Shown here: positions 8,768 through 16,754 of the stretch, one piece after another
Numbering within the stretch: position 1 is the first letter of the stretch
How the letters are laid out: every line of letters begins with the position of its first letter
Source of the DNA: DATARH01 sp963712835
GTDB taxonomy: Bacteria; Pseudomonadota; Alphaproteobacteria; ATCC43930; CGMCC-115725
Length of the DNA stretch: 64,000 nt
NCBI GenBank assembly: GCA_963712835.1
Contig: CAVQJJ010000002.1
Coordinates: 744,001 to 808,000, forward strand
Direction: 5' to 3'
The notes under the pieces: model-generated
Database searches by the model: none
What the model was told of the DNA's origin: nothing
The model's input: only the letters and a program-made list of their open reading frames with translations
Position numbers and translations under genes: made by a program

Positions 8768-10279
8768 ATGAAGATCAGCTTTGCCGAGTTCGAACCGCCG
8801 CGCCCAGGAGACCATGGTGCTGCCATCGTCGTTGGGGTCTGGGAGGAGGGGGCGCTCACCGCGTCGGCCCGCCAGCTGGACGAGGCAAGCGGCGGCGCGA
8901 TCGGCCGGGCGATCGCCGCCTCGCCCCGCTTTCGCGCCAAGAAAAGCGAACTGCTGCCGATCGTCGCGCCGGCGAATCTGGTGGTGAGCCGCATCGTGCT
9001 CGCCGGCCTCGGTAAGCCCGAGGCGGTGGACGCGCGCGGTCTCGAAGACCTTGGCGGCGCCCTGGTCGCGCATCTCAACGGCGCCGGCGAGACCACCGCA
9101 ACCATCGCGCTCGACATTGGCGACGCCGCGGAAATCGCGCCGGCCGCGGCGTCGGCGCATCTCGCCTTCGGCGCCGCACTGCGCAGTTACCGGTTCGACA
9201 AGTACCGCACCACCGAAAAGCCCGAGCGCAAGCCCACGCTCGCCGCGCTCATCCTCGCCGGCGCGAATCCCACTGCGGCGCGCAAGGCGTACAAGAATTT
9301 CGCGGCGGCGGCCGAGGCGGTGGCGTTCACCCGCGACCTCGTCTCCGAGCCGGCCAATGTCATCTATCCCGAGACCTTGGCCGAGCAGGCCGCGGCGCTG
9401 ACTTCGTTCGGCCTCGACGTCGAGGTTCTGGACGAGGAGCGCATGCGGGCGCTTGGCATGGGGGCGATCCTCGGCGTCGCGCAGGGCAGCGTGCGCCCGC
9501 CGCGGCTTGTCGTGATGCGCTGGAACGGCGGCGAGGATAACGCCGCGCCGCTCGCCTTTATCGGCAAGGGCGTCACCTTCGATACCGGCGGCATTTCGAT
9601 CAAGCCCGCCGCCGGCATGGGCGAGATGAAATGGGACATGGCCGGCTCGGGCGTGGTGATCGGGCTGATGCGGCTGCTCGCCGCGCGCGCCGCCAAGGTC
9701 AACGCGGTCGGCGTCGTCGGCCTGGTCGAGAACATGCCCTCCGGTTCGGCGATGCGCCCCGGTGACATCGTGACCTCGATGTCCGGCCAGACGATCGAGG
9801 TGCTCAACACCGACGCCGAAGGCCGGCTCGTCCTCGCCGACGCGCTCTGGTACTGCCAGGACCGCTTCAAGCCGGCGCTGATGGTCGACCTCGCGACCCT
9901 GACCGGCGCGATCATCGTCGCGCTCGGCCACGATCATGCCGGGCTCTTCGCCAATGACGACGCGCTCGCCGAGCGGCTGGTCGCCGCCGGCAAGGCGGTC
10001 GGCGAAAAACTGTGGCGCCTGCCGCTCGACGATTCCTACAACAAGGCGATCGACAGCGATGCCGCCGACGTCAAGAACATCGCCGGCGACCGCGCCGCCG
10101 GCAGCATCATCGGCGCGCAATTCGTCCAGCGTTTCGTCAACAAGGTGCCGTGGGCGCATCTCGACATCGCCGGCGTCGCCTGGTCGAAAAAGGATGCGCC
10201 GACCGTGCCGAAAGGCGCGACCGCGTTCGGCGTCCGCCTGCTCGACCGTTTTGTCGCCGACTATTACGAGAAGGGCTGA
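8768..10279 (+). CDS. pepA: Leucyl aminopeptidase (M17 family)
   Basis: PepA is a cytosolic hexameric two-metal aminopeptidase that removes N-terminal residues from peptides. The 503-residue product has the variable N-terminal macrodomain-like region and the M17 catalytic domain. Metal-ligand blocks GKGVTFDTGGISIKPAAGM and the signature NTDAEGRLVLADAL (near residue 347) are intact. ATG 8768 has a GAGG six bases upstream; longer in-frame extension to 8612 is rejected because it lacks homology-like sequence. holC follows after 2 bases, a pairing widely conserved in proteobacteria. Confidence 0.96.
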   Translation: MKISFAEFEPPRPGDHGAAIVVGVWEEGALTASARQLDEASGGAIGRAIAASPRFRAKKSELLPIVAPANLVVSRIVLAGLGKPEAVDARGLEDLGGALVAHLNGAGETTATIALDIGDAAEIAPAAASAHLAFGAALRSYRFDKYRTTEKPERKPTLAALILAGANPTAARKAYKNFAAAAEAVAFTRDLVSEPANVIYPETLAEQAAALTSFGLDVEVLDEERMRALGMGAILGVAQGSVRPPRLVVMRWNGGEDNAAPLAFIGKGVTFDTGGISIKPAAGMGEMKWDMAGSGVVIGLMRLLAARAAKVNAVGVVGLVENMPSGSAMRPGDIVTSMSGQTIEVLNTDAEGRLVLADALWYCQDRFKPALMVDLATLTGAIIVALGHDHAGLFANDDALAERLVAAGKAVGEKLWRLPLDDSYNKAIDSDAADVKNIAGDRAAGSIIGAQFVQRFVNKVPWAHLDIAGVAWSKKDAPTVPKGATAFGVRLLDRFVADYYEKG

Positions 10280-10281
10280 GC

Positions 10282-10728
10282 GTGGCCGAAATCGGCTTCT
10301 ACCACCTTCTCTCGACGCCGCTGGAGCGCGCCCTGCCGCGTCTCCTCGAGCGGGCGACGGGGCAGGGACATCGCGTCGTCATCCAAGCCGGGTCGCCGGA
10401 ACGCGTCGAGCATCTGAACGCGTTGCTGTGGACTTACGACGAGGCGGGATTCCTGCCGCACGGCTCGTCCCGTGACGGCAACGCCGCGGCGCAGCCGGTC
10501 TGGCTGACCGACCGGGCGGAAAACCCGAATGGCGCGACGATCCTCTTTCTCGTTGATGGCGTCGCGGCCGATGACCTCGACGGCTACGCCCGATGTATCG
10601 ATATGTTTGACGGCAACGACCCCGAAGCCGTGGTCGCGGCGCGCGGCCGCTGGCGCGCCGCGGGCGCCGCCGGACACACGCTCACCTACTGGCAGCAGAC
10701 CGAGAAGGGCTGGGAGAAGAAGGCTTAG
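10282..10728 (+). CDS. holC: DNA polymerase III subunit chi
   Basis: Chi joins psi in the clamp-loader complex and contacts single-stranded DNA-binding protein at the replication fork. The 148-residue product has the chi fold markers IGFYHLLSTPLERALPRLLE at the start, RVEHLNALLWTYDEAGFLPHG in the middle, and a C-terminal LTYWQQTEKGWEKKA. The start is GTG 10282, 2 bases after the pepA stop, which implies translational coupling. Confidence 0.93.
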   Translation: MAEIGFYHLLSTPLERALPRLLERATGQGHRVVIQAGSPERVEHLNALLWTYDEAGFLPHGSSRDGNAAAQPVWLTDRAENPNGATILFLVDGVAADDLDGYARCIDMFDGNDPEAVVAARGRWRAAGAAGHTLTYWQQTEKGWEKKA

Positions 10729-10752
10729 CGACCGCGCGGATTTTTCTTCCTT

Positions 10753-11142
10753 TTATCCCCGTACCGCCGGCACGACCGGGGGAGGCGCAACGGGGGCCGG
10801 GGGGACGCCAGGGACGATGCACCGGCCCGCATAGACGATGTCGCCGCCATTGCCGAATTGTGGGCCGTTCGCGGTTCCCGACTCGGGAACGAAGCGTCTT
10901 GTGTCGACGACATAGCCATCGGTGCACATCGCGTGCGCCTTCAGCGCGGCGACCAACCAGCCTTGGCGAATGCGCTCGGCCTCGCCGTCGTCGTTCTCCG
11001 TCATCATCGGGCTGGTGCGGGCGCTGTAGAGGAACGAGGTCGGGCTCGTCGCCGTAAAACCCTCGTGCCGGTCGGTGCCGACGCAGCCGGCCAGCGACAG
11101 CACGCCCAGCGGGATCAGGTAACGAATGGCAAACGCGCGCAT
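10753..11142 (-). CDS. Hypothetical lipoprotein
   Basis: The 129-residue product has a short signal peptide ending in a lipobox (LSLAGC), predicting an acylated periplasmic lipoprotein. The mature part contains a CTDGYVVDTRRFVPES segment and a second cysteine in YAGRCIVPGV, then a proline-rich tail. ATG 11142 has GGAG nine bases upstream; an in-frame GTG at 11157 is the alternative. It converges on holC. I do not recognise a family. Confidence 0.7.
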   Translation of the reverse strand: MRAFAIRYLIPLGVLSLAGCVGTDRHEGFTATSPTSFLYSARTSPMMTENDDGEAERIRQGWLVAALKAHAMCTDGYVVDTRRFVPESGTANGPQFGNGGDIVYAGRCIVPGVPPAPVAPPPVVPAVRG

Positions 11143-11264
11143 CGACCGGGTCTCCACTCAACTCGACCGCTTTCTAATCCCTGATTCCGCGTCGAAGGGC
11201 AAGCGGCGGCAATGACGACAAGCGAGTTGCGGCGCTATAACGCCGCGCCGCAACCAGGAGCCGG

Positions 11265-12809
11265 GTGAATCGCATGACGGCGATAAATCGACCGCGCCAC
11301 GTCGCCGCGCTCTGCGTCGCCGCGTTTTTCAGCGTCGCTTCGGTTGCCGTGGCGGCGCAGGACGATGCGAAGCCGTCGTCATCGCCATCGCGCGAGCCAG
11401 CCGCCGAAGCGCCGCCGCCCCTGCCCGCGCATGTCGAAACGCATCACACGATTCAGCTCGCGCAGAAGAGCCTCGACTATCGCGCGGTCGCCGAGACCAT
11501 CCAGCTCACCAGCGCCAAGGGCGAGAAGACCGCATCGATCTTCACGATCGCGTATATCGCGGATTCGAAGCCTGGCCAGACGCGGCCCGTCGCCTTCTTC
11601 TTCAACGGCGGGCCGGGCGCCGCTGCGGTGTTTCTGCATCTCGGCGCCGTCGGCCCGCGTATCATGGCGCCGTCTCCGACCGGCGCGGTGCCGAACCCGC
11701 CGGTGCAGATCGTCGACAACCCGTCGACCTGGCTCGCCTTTACCGACCTCGTCTTCGTCGATCCGGTCGGCACCGGGTTCAGCCGCGGCGAAGGCAAGGA
11801 CGACAATCCAGGCAAGCCGTTCTGGAACGTCAAAAGCGACATCGAGTCGCTCGATTCGGTGGTGCGGTTGTGGCTCACCAAGCACGGGCGGTGGTCGAGC
11901 CCGGTCTATCTGGTCGGCGAAAGCTATGGCGGGTTTCGTGTCGCGGCGATGGCGAAGAGCCTGGAGCGCGAAGAGGGCATCACCCCCAGCGGCCTGGTGA
12001 TGATCTCGCCGGCGCTCGATTGGTCGATGATCAATCCCGGCCCGGGCGACCTCATCGCCGCGGCGGTCGATTTGCCGACCTACGCTTCCTCGGTGGCGGC
12101 GCTCAATGGCGACACAAAGTTCGACGTCGCCCCGGTCGAGAAATTTGCGCTGACCGACTATCTCACCGGTCTCGCCGCGGTGCAGGGCGTGCCGCCGTCG
12201 GGCGACCCGTTCATCGCCAAGGTCGCCGCGATGATCGGCCTGCCCGAGGACATCGTGCGGCGTGAGCGCGGCTGGGTCGGCAAGGATGTTTTTACGCATG
12301 AGCTGCGCCGCAAGGAAGATCAGGTGCTGAGCCTCTACGACGCGACGATCACCCGCGCCTCGCCCAACAATCCATGGGACCGGACGGCGGGCGATCCGGT
12401 ACTCGACAATGCGATCGCCGCATATACCGCTGCATTCAACGCCTATGCGCCGGAAGACCTCGGATACAAGACCGAGCTGCCGTACCGGACCCTGCCGATG
12501 AGCATCAGCCACCAGTGGGACTTCGACGGCGCGCGCGAAGGTCAGGATGGGCTCGGCCTGCCATTGTCGGGATTACAGACCGCGCTGCTCGACCATCCGC
12601 AAACCAAGGTGCTGATCGCCAACGGCCGCTGGGATCTGGTGACGCCCTACCTTGCCTCGCGCTGGCTGATCGACCAGCTCAACATCCCGGATTCGGTGCG
12701 CAAGGGGATCGCCATCAAGGTCTATGACGGCGGCCACATGATGTACCTGCGGCCGGATTCGCGTCAGGCGCTGGCGAACGACGCGGCCGCGTTGTTCGCC
12801 GCGCCTTAG
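11265..12809 (+). CDS. Serine carboxypeptidase-like peptidase (S10 family), exported
   Basis: The protein has an alpha/beta-hydrolase fold of the S10 type. The oxyanion block FFNGGPGAAAVFLHLGAVGP, the nucleophile motif VGESYGGFR, the acidic NGRWDLVTP segment and a final histidine in DGGHMMYLRPDSR are in the expected order. An N-terminal signal peptide (hydrophobic residues about 13-30, AVAAQ cleavage) and an Ala/Pro-rich linker predict periplasmic location. The start is GTG 11265 with AGGAG four bases upstream, or ATG 11274. The substrate is unknown. It stands alone and is followed by mobile-element sequence. Confidence 0.9.
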   Translation: MNRMTAINRPRHVAALCVAAFFSVASVAVAAQDDAKPSSSPSREPAAEAPPPLPAHVETHHTIQLAQKSLDYRAVAETIQLTSAKGEKTASIFTIAYIADSKPGQTRPVAFFFNGGPGAAAVFLHLGAVGPRIMAPSPTGAVPNPPVQIVDNPSTWLAFTDLVFVDPVGTGFSRGEGKDDNPGKPFWNVKSDIESLDSVVRLWLTKHGRWSSPVYLVGESYGGFRVAAMAKSLEREEGITPSGLVMISPALDWSMINPGPGDLIAAAVDLPTYASSVAALNGDTKFDVAPVEKFALTDYLTGLAAVQGVPPSGDPFIAKVAAMIGLPEDIVRRERGWVGKDVFTHELRRKEDQVLSLYDATITRASPNNPWDRTAGDPVLDNAIAAYTAAFNAYAPEDLGYKTELPYRTLPMSISHQWDFDGAREGQDGLGLPLSGLQTALLDHPQTKVLIANGRWDLVTPYLASRWLIDQLNIPDSVRKGIAIKVYDGGHMMYLRPDSRQALANDAAALFAAP

Positions 12810-12904
12810 AGGCGGAATCAAAATGAAATCAACCAAGTCAAAAAATTATCGTCTCCCCCGCGAAAGCGGGGGCCCAGGGCGGCCGTACCGGCGGGTCAAT
12901 GGCT

Positions 12905-12922
12905 GGTAGTATCTCAGTTTAC
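12905..12922. repeat. Left half of a 30-bp palindrome absent from repeat copy B
   Basis: Together with 17135-17146 this rebuilds a 30-bp imperfect palindrome with outer GGTA/TACC and inner TCTCAGT/ACTGAGA arms. It is flanked by an exact 8-bp direct repeat, CAATGGCT, at 12897-12904 and 17147-17154. Copy B at 43.8 kb has only a single CGATGGCT at this point. The extra 38 bases therefore look like a tiny insertion with its own target duplication, or the footprint of an excised element. Confidence 0.6.
12915..12922. repeat. Target-site duplication, left (CAGTTTAC)
   Basis: The octamer CAGTTTAC immediately precedes the left inverted repeat and is repeated exactly after the right inverted repeat at 17127-17134. 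An 8-bp duplication is the hallmark length for the IS1595 family, and its perfect state suggests a fairly recent insertion. Confidence 0.92.
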
Positions 12923-12948
12923 CGGCCTTATCTAGCAAACACACCTAA
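12923..12948 (+). repeat. Left terminal inverted repeat of the IS1595 transposon
   Basis: Twenty-six bases beginning CGGCCTTATCTAG and ending ACACACCTAA are the exact reverse complement of 17101-17126. This is the transposase recognition end. Confidence 0.93.
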
Positions 12949-12969
12949 CCCCGATTCGGGGATATTTTT
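12949..12969 (+). terminator. Terminator-like hairpin just inside the left transposon end
   Basis: CCCCG-ATT-CGGGG (12949-12961) is followed by ATATTTTT on the plus strand. The stem is only 5 bp, so it may be weak. Its place directly behind the inverted repeat suggests it blocks read-in transcription from the flanking chromosome. Confidence 0.4.
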
Positions 12970-13131
12970 CCATGTGGAGAGCGTGAATCATGGGGAAAAC
13001 AAGCGAAGAACGAACAACTTTTGCGTTCGCCGAGCCAAGCCGTTTGACTCATTTCGATTCAAATCGGAACATGACTTTGCCACGAACGCTCGATAAAGTT
13101 CCCCCTTTGTTCACGTTCGCGGGAGAGGGCT

Positions 13132-13395
13132 ATGCAAAGAATAAGGGTAAAGAGGCTGCGGGAAGGTTTGCATCCGAACGAGGTTGTCGTGTCTGTCGCC
13201 ACGGCGGGCGGCTCGACCGAGGAGCTTGTGGTTCACATTCGATCACTTGGGAAGGATGATACGCTTGTGATTGGATATCCAATCGGTAGGGACGAAAAAA
13301 GTAACTTGCTAGTTGAGTTGCCACGCGAGACAGTCCGAGGCACCTCTAGGGTATGGGTGCCTAGCAACTCATTAGTTAAAGAGGTAGCTGCTTGA
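13132..13395 (+). CDS. Unknown 87-residue beta-rich protein, coupled to the deaminase gene
   Basis: The ATG follows GGGAGAGGG by about 2-6 bases, a good ribosome-binding site. The product has alternating hydrophobic strands (EVVVSVATAGG, ELVVHIRSL, TLVIGYPIG, SRVWVPSNS), no signal peptide and no membrane segment, so a small cytosolic beta fold is likely. Its stop codon overlaps the TTG start of the next gene (TTGA), so the two are translationally coupled and probably act together. I do not recognise a family. A partner, inhibitor or regulator of the deaminase are all possible. Confidence 0.72.
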   Translation: MQRIRVKRLREGLHPNEVVVSVATAGGSTEELVVHIRSLGKDDTLVIGYPIGRDEKSNLLVELPRETVRGTSRVWVPSNSLVKEVAA

Positions 13396-13943
13396 TCCTC
13401 ACGGATCGCGAGATCAAAACGCATCTAGAGCGAGGGACGATAATCATCGACCCTCGCCCCACGGCGTATGACTCAACCAGTTGCGATCTAACTCTTGACC
13501 CGATAATTTCCGAATTCACCAAAGCAGACAAAGGTTTAGAAACAACTATTGATCCGGTGAATGCGAATTTCAAAGATGAGGAAATACTCAGAAGCATCAC
13601 TAAGCGGATTACTCTTGATGAAGATGGATATGTTCTAAAGCCGGATGATTTTATACTGGGGTGGACTGCGGAATACATTAACCTAAAATACGACGCGCGA
13701 ATAGCAGCCAGAGTAGAGGGTAAAAGCTCATTGGCGCGGCTAGGCGTTGTCATTCATATGACCGCACCTACCATACATGCGGGTTTTGAGGGACAAATTC
13801 GGCTCGAAATTGCTAACTACGGTCGGTTTCCAATTCGATTTCGACCCCGAATGCGCGTCTGTCAGTTAATTTTTGAAATGACCCTCGGTGCCCCTGAGAA
13901 AGCCTATCAGGAGCAATTCGCCGGACAGACCAGCGGAAGCTAG
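13392..13943 (+). CDS. dCTP deaminase-like protein (transposon cargo)
   Basis: dCTP deaminases convert dCTP to dUTP, and related trimeric enzymes hydrolyse dUTP. The 183-residue product starts MILTDREIK, as in Dcd, and carries the family core RVEGKSSLARLGVVIH, then HAGFEGQIRLEIANYG, and a C-terminal AYQEQFAGQTSG tail that normally closes over the active site. TTG 13392 is preceded by GAGGT six bases upstream and overlaps the previous stop. Length fits Dcd (about 190). The gene is AT-richer than its surroundings, suggesting acquisition. Standalone cytidine/dCTP deaminases deplete dCTP as an anti-phage defence in other bacteria; a housekeeping role is the alternative. Confidence 0.87.
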   Translation: MILTDREIKTHLERGTIIIDPRPTAYDSTSCDLTLDPIISEFTKADKGLETTIDPVNANFKDEEILRSITKRITLDEDGYVLKPDDFILGWTAEYINLKYDARIAARVEGKSSLARLGVVIHMTAPTIHAGFEGQIRLEIANYGRFPIRFRPRMRVCQLIFEMTLGAPEKAYQEQFAGQTSGS

Positions 13944-14374
13944 CGCTCAATTTCCCAAAGCATGAACTGACCGGGGCCGGCAAGCGACCGCACGACGCCG
14001 TTATTGCGCTGTAGCCTCAGGGCGACACCCACACGTTTGACCATGAGAGCGAGTAGCTTTTGATCCTCTGTGTTGAGCGCGCGGTTCATAAGCATCTCAA
14101 TCGCGATATCACGCGAGGTCATCGGCTCGACAGCTTGGCGCAGGATCGATAGGCAAGCCTTCGTCATCTCGCCACGGTGCGCCCAATCTTCCGGCGGACG
14201 AAACGCCTTGGGCTTAATGCCCTCAACGTTGTGCTCCGGGTCGAATTGCAGGATCACGCTATCGAGCTTCTCTAGGTCATCGATCATCTTGCGGAGCCGG
14301 GCGTGCGTCGCCTCGATTTCACCCGCAAGTTCGGCCCGGCGCTTGACCAAGCCGGTTAAGACGTAATCGGTCAC
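13940..14374 (-). CDS. Unknown 144-residue protein coupled to the IS1595 transposase
   Basis: The GTG start at 14374 overlaps the transposase stop (GTGA), so it is made from the transposase mRNA. The N-terminal third (LVKRRAELAGEIEATHARLR, KMIDDLEKLDSVILQF) is a probable coiled coil. The C-terminal half (MTSRDIAIEMLMNRALN, then VKRVGVALRLQRNNGVVRSL) looks like a winged-helix DNA-binding fold. It may be a transposition accessory protein. Its TAG stop shares a CTAG with the convergent deaminase stop, leaving no intergenic DNA. Longer upstream extension of the frame is only the shadow of the transposase. Confidence 0.75.
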   Translation of the reverse strand: MTDYVLTGLVKRRAELAGEIEATHARLRKMIDDLEKLDSVILQFDPEHNVEGIKPKAFRPPEDWAHRGEMTKACLSILRQAVEPMTSRDIAIEMLMNRALNTEDQKLLALMVKRVGVALRLQRNNGVVRSLAGPGQFMLWEIER

Positions 14375-15337
14375 GCTGCGCTCCGTTGCCAGCAGCCGCA
14401 CCAATTGGCGGACTTGGGGTTGTTGAGGGCGAGATGGGCGACGGCCTGATAGTTCTCGCCGTTTGACCGGCGACGGTTGTTCTCGCGATAGGCCATCTCG
14501 TTTGCGTATTGGGCGAGATGCCGCCCGGAAATGTGGTGGTGTTGGCCGAACTCGGCGCGGCGGAGCCTGCTGAAGTAGCTTTCCGCTTGGTTCGTGCAAG
14601 CGCCGTCCTCGCCCATGAACTCGACGGAGTGATTGACGCGCTTCATGTCGTAAGCGGCCATAAGGCGATCCCAACCCGGCGCTTCGTCGGCGTGGACAAC
14701 GGAGCCGGAAGCGACGCGCTGGCGGATCAATGGGAGGGCATCAACCTCGCGGGTGACAACCCAAGGAATGACCCGGCCATTAGCCTGACGCTCGCGCGCA
14801 ATGGCGACGACCTTGCGGCCAAGGGTAGAAAGCCGCCGATCGCGCCGATCCGCCTTGCGGTTGTCTTGCCGCTCATGACCGCCGAAGTATGCGCCGTCAA
14901 TTTCGACCGTGCCGGACAGCTCGCCAGCGGCCTGTACTTCGGCGGCCATCGCTTCGCGGAGTTTGTGGCTAAGGACAAAGGCGGTCATGTAGGCAACGTC
15001 CAGGTTGCGCCCGAGCTGCAAAGCCGAGACGCCTTTGACCGCGTTCACGAAGATCGCAATGGCGGCGAGGTAATCGCGGATTGCCAGCTTGCGCGAGTGA
15101 AACAGCGTCCCGCTGGTCACGGAGAACTGTTTGCGGCACGCCTTGCATTTGAAGATGCGGCGCGCGGTGTACGTATAAATCTCCGTGCCGCCGCAATGCG
15201 GGCAAAACGGCTTGCCATCGTTCTCTGACCAGCGGATTTCGCAGAACTGCGCGTGAGCCTCTTTCCTCGCCCATGCGCAGCACGGTCGCTAGCGAGAGCG
15301 TCCTTGCTTTTGCGGTGAGGAGAAAGTGGATTGCCAT
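14371..15337 (-). pseudogene. IS1595-family (ISXO2-like) transposase with an N-terminal frameshift
   Basis: From ATG 15337 the frame reads MAIHFLLTAKARTLSLATV, then loses register at AAA (15262-15264). The other frame continues AHAQFCEIRWSENDGKPFCP with a zinc ribbon (CPHCG, CKAC), then FSVTSGTLFHSRKLAIRDYL and the catalytic domain: VEIDGAYFGG (first Asp), VVHADEAPGWD (second Asp), TNQAESYFSRLRR (third acidic/Asn region). Removing one A restores one frame. A GTG at 15120 could give a form lacking the zinc ribbon. It may be inactivated by a one-base insertion, expressed by frameshifting, or reflect a sequence error. Confidence 0.85.
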
Positions 15338-15344
15338 GATCAGC

Positions 15345-15407
15345 CAACGAATATCGTTGAGGTAAACGATAATCATAAATACCTTTGGCGTCAACGATGA
15401 TCGTTGA
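15345..15407. promoter_or_regulatory. Two palindromic operator-like sites between transposase and XRE genes
   Basis: CAACGA-ATA-TCGTTG lies at 15345-15359 and GTCAACGA-TGA-TCGTTGAC at 15390-15408. Both share the dyad CAACGA-N3-TCGTTG, with a half-site-like AACGATAATC at 15366-15375 between them. The sites lie in the divergent promoter region, so the adjacent XRE protein probably binds them and represses both the transposase and itself. Confidence 0.65.
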
Positions 15408-15429
15408 CCCTAGCGAAAAAAATCTGTAC

Positions 15430-15687
15430 ATGACGAGCATGTCTCCGGAGCAATGCCGCGCCGCGCGCGGTTGGCTGGGCTGGTCACAACAGGAACTCGC
15501 CGAAAAGGCGCGCGTCGGGATTTCGACAATTCGCGACTTTGAGGCGGGACGGCGCCAACCGATCGCGAACAATCTCGATGCGATGCGCCGCGTCCTCCAG
15601 GCCGCGGGCATCGCGTTCGAGATGGATGGCGGCGCAGAACCTACGGGGATTAGTTATCGAAAGCCCGTAGGTGCCTCAAATCAATGA
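15430..15687 (+). CDS. XRE-family helix-turn-helix regulator (transposon cargo)
   Basis: A short Cro/C1-type DNA-binding protein of 85 residues. The helix-turn-helix is MSPEQCRAARGWLGWSQQEL followed by AEKARVGISTIRDFEAGRR, and a short tail follows. ATG 15430 or 15439 is preferred because the upstream in-frame TTG would start inside the operator palindromes. No clear Shine-Dalgarno is visible. Divergent from the transposase with the palindromic sites in between, it is most likely a repressor of transposition. Confidence 0.83.
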   Translation: MTSMSPEQCRAARGWLGWSQQELAEKARVGISTIRDFEAGRRQPIANNLDAMRRVLQAAGIAFEMDGGAEPTGISYRKPVGASNQ

Positions 15688-15950
15688 GGCAAGCTGCGCC
15701 AGTGGCCACAGACGTGCTCTTCTTTACCGAAGCGCACGCGCACGTAGTCTCTCACCCAGACCATGGCCGGGGTTCTTTCCTGCTGTTGGCCCTCGCAACA
15801 GCGGGTCGTTCGTGCTATTTACGGGATTGCTCGTCGCCGTAGGGATAGCACGTCTGTCCTTGCTGCCACGTCTACGTCAGCGGGTTCGGGTTCGCCCGCC
15901 GCCGACACGGGGGCGGTTCTCCTTGCCTAAGGGAGTTCCGCCCTTCGTGT

Positions 15951-16538
15951 TCAAACTCTTGCGATCATGGTTCCTCCATTGACAGCTATCGGGGCGGCAG
16001 AACACGTCAGTTCGCCGCCATGTGTCAGCCGCAACCCCTCACTGTAGAGGGTAAGTAGCGGCCTTGGCGGCGTCGGTGCCTGTTCCTTCGCGCGATACCG
16101 GCCCCGGCGCAGGCGCACCACCTCATGTTTGCGCGCGAGCATCTTCAGGGCCGCGCGCACCTGGTTAGCATCGAGGGTGACGCCGGAGGTACGGCTGATG
16201 AATTTCTGCACGTCGAGCGGCCCCACGCCGGTAGTGCCGATCTCCATCGCGCGAAGCGCGCGGCGTACAGGTTCGATGATGCTACCCTTTTGCGTTGCGC
16301 CAGGTGATTCAGAGGGAGCCTGAGCGCTTGCCGGTGCACCGACTGGCTCAGGCATCGGTGCGGGTGCCCGCATCGGGGCGACCTCTCCACCAAGGGCGCG
16401 CAGCACGCGCTCGCGCGCTGCCTCTTCGCCTATCGTAATCCCCGCTGCCTTACCTAGTTCATAGGCGCGTTGGATCGTATGGGTGAATTGATCGCCATTT
16501 GCTCGCATAAATTCCTTGAGGGCAATATCTTCGCTCAT
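15951..16538 (-). CDS. Unknown 195-residue protein with a winged-helix-like segment
   Basis: ATG 16538 follows GGGAG seven bases upstream. The N-terminal half (LKEFMRANGDQFTHTIQRAYE, LGKAAGITIGEEAARERVL) is helical. A Pro/Ala-rich linker leads to GPLDVQKFISRTSGVTLDAN followed by QVRAALKMLARKHEVVRLRR, which reads like a winged-helix DNA-binding domain. It lies within the transposon on the same strand as the transposase. Function is unknown; a regulator is plausible. Confidence 0.65.
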   Translation of the reverse strand: MSEDIALKEFMRANGDQFTHTIQRAYELGKAAGITIGEEAARERVLRALGGEVAPMRAPAPMPEPVGAPASAQAPSESPGATQKGSIIEPVRRALRAMEIGTTGVGPLDVQKFISRTSGVTLDANQVRAALKMLARKHEVVRLRRGRYRAKEQAPTPPRPLLTLYSEGLRLTHGGELTCSAAPIAVNGGTMIARV

Positions 16539-16754
16539 GGCCGCGCTCCCTGGAAAAGTGGCGCGATGGTATTGCCGAAGCGGGAGGAAACAAGGCGATT
16601 TCACCCGACGGGGCAAACACCCCGAGTTTCATTGGGATTCCAGCCCGTGCCTGTCGGGAACATCGGCGCAACATTGTCCCGAGATCGACGAATCAACTCC
16701 CGCCGGCGACTCCGAAAGCCCGATAGTCAGATGAGATACCTACGCAATTTTTGC

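Larger units (their letters stand above)
12823..12922. repeat. Left part of an interrupted long-palindrome (MITE-like) repeat, copy A
   Basis: This sequence matches 43782-43880 closely, including the hairpin TCCCCCGCGAAAGCGGGGG and the following CCCAGGGCGGCCGTACCGG. It continues at 17135-17278 after the inserted transposon. Joined, the two parts form an imperfect inverted repeat: TCGTCT-hairpin-CCCAGGG occurs near both ends in opposite orientation, and short AT-rich ends such as AAATGAAATCAA mirror each other. That layout fits a non-autonomous repeat (MITE-like). It begins right after the S10 peptidase gene. Confidence 0.75.

Noticed and set aside
6980..10159. A 1,059-codon minus-strand open frame across lptG, lptF and pepA
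   Set aside because: It lies antisense to pepA and out of frame with lptF and lptG, with low-complexity composition; the three real genes explain the region.
12990..13259. An 89-codon plus-strand frame near the left transposon end
   Set aside because: It overlaps the 87-residue gene in another frame, and that gene has the better ribosome-binding site and coupling to the deaminase.
13392..13943. Prophage origin for the dCTP deaminase gene
   Set aside because: No phage structural, lysis or integrase genes are present; the boundaries fit the IS1595 element exactly.
15671..15982. A plus-strand 103-codon frame inside the transposon
   Set aside because: Arg/Pro-rich translation, no ribosome-binding site, overlaps both the XRE and 195-residue genes.
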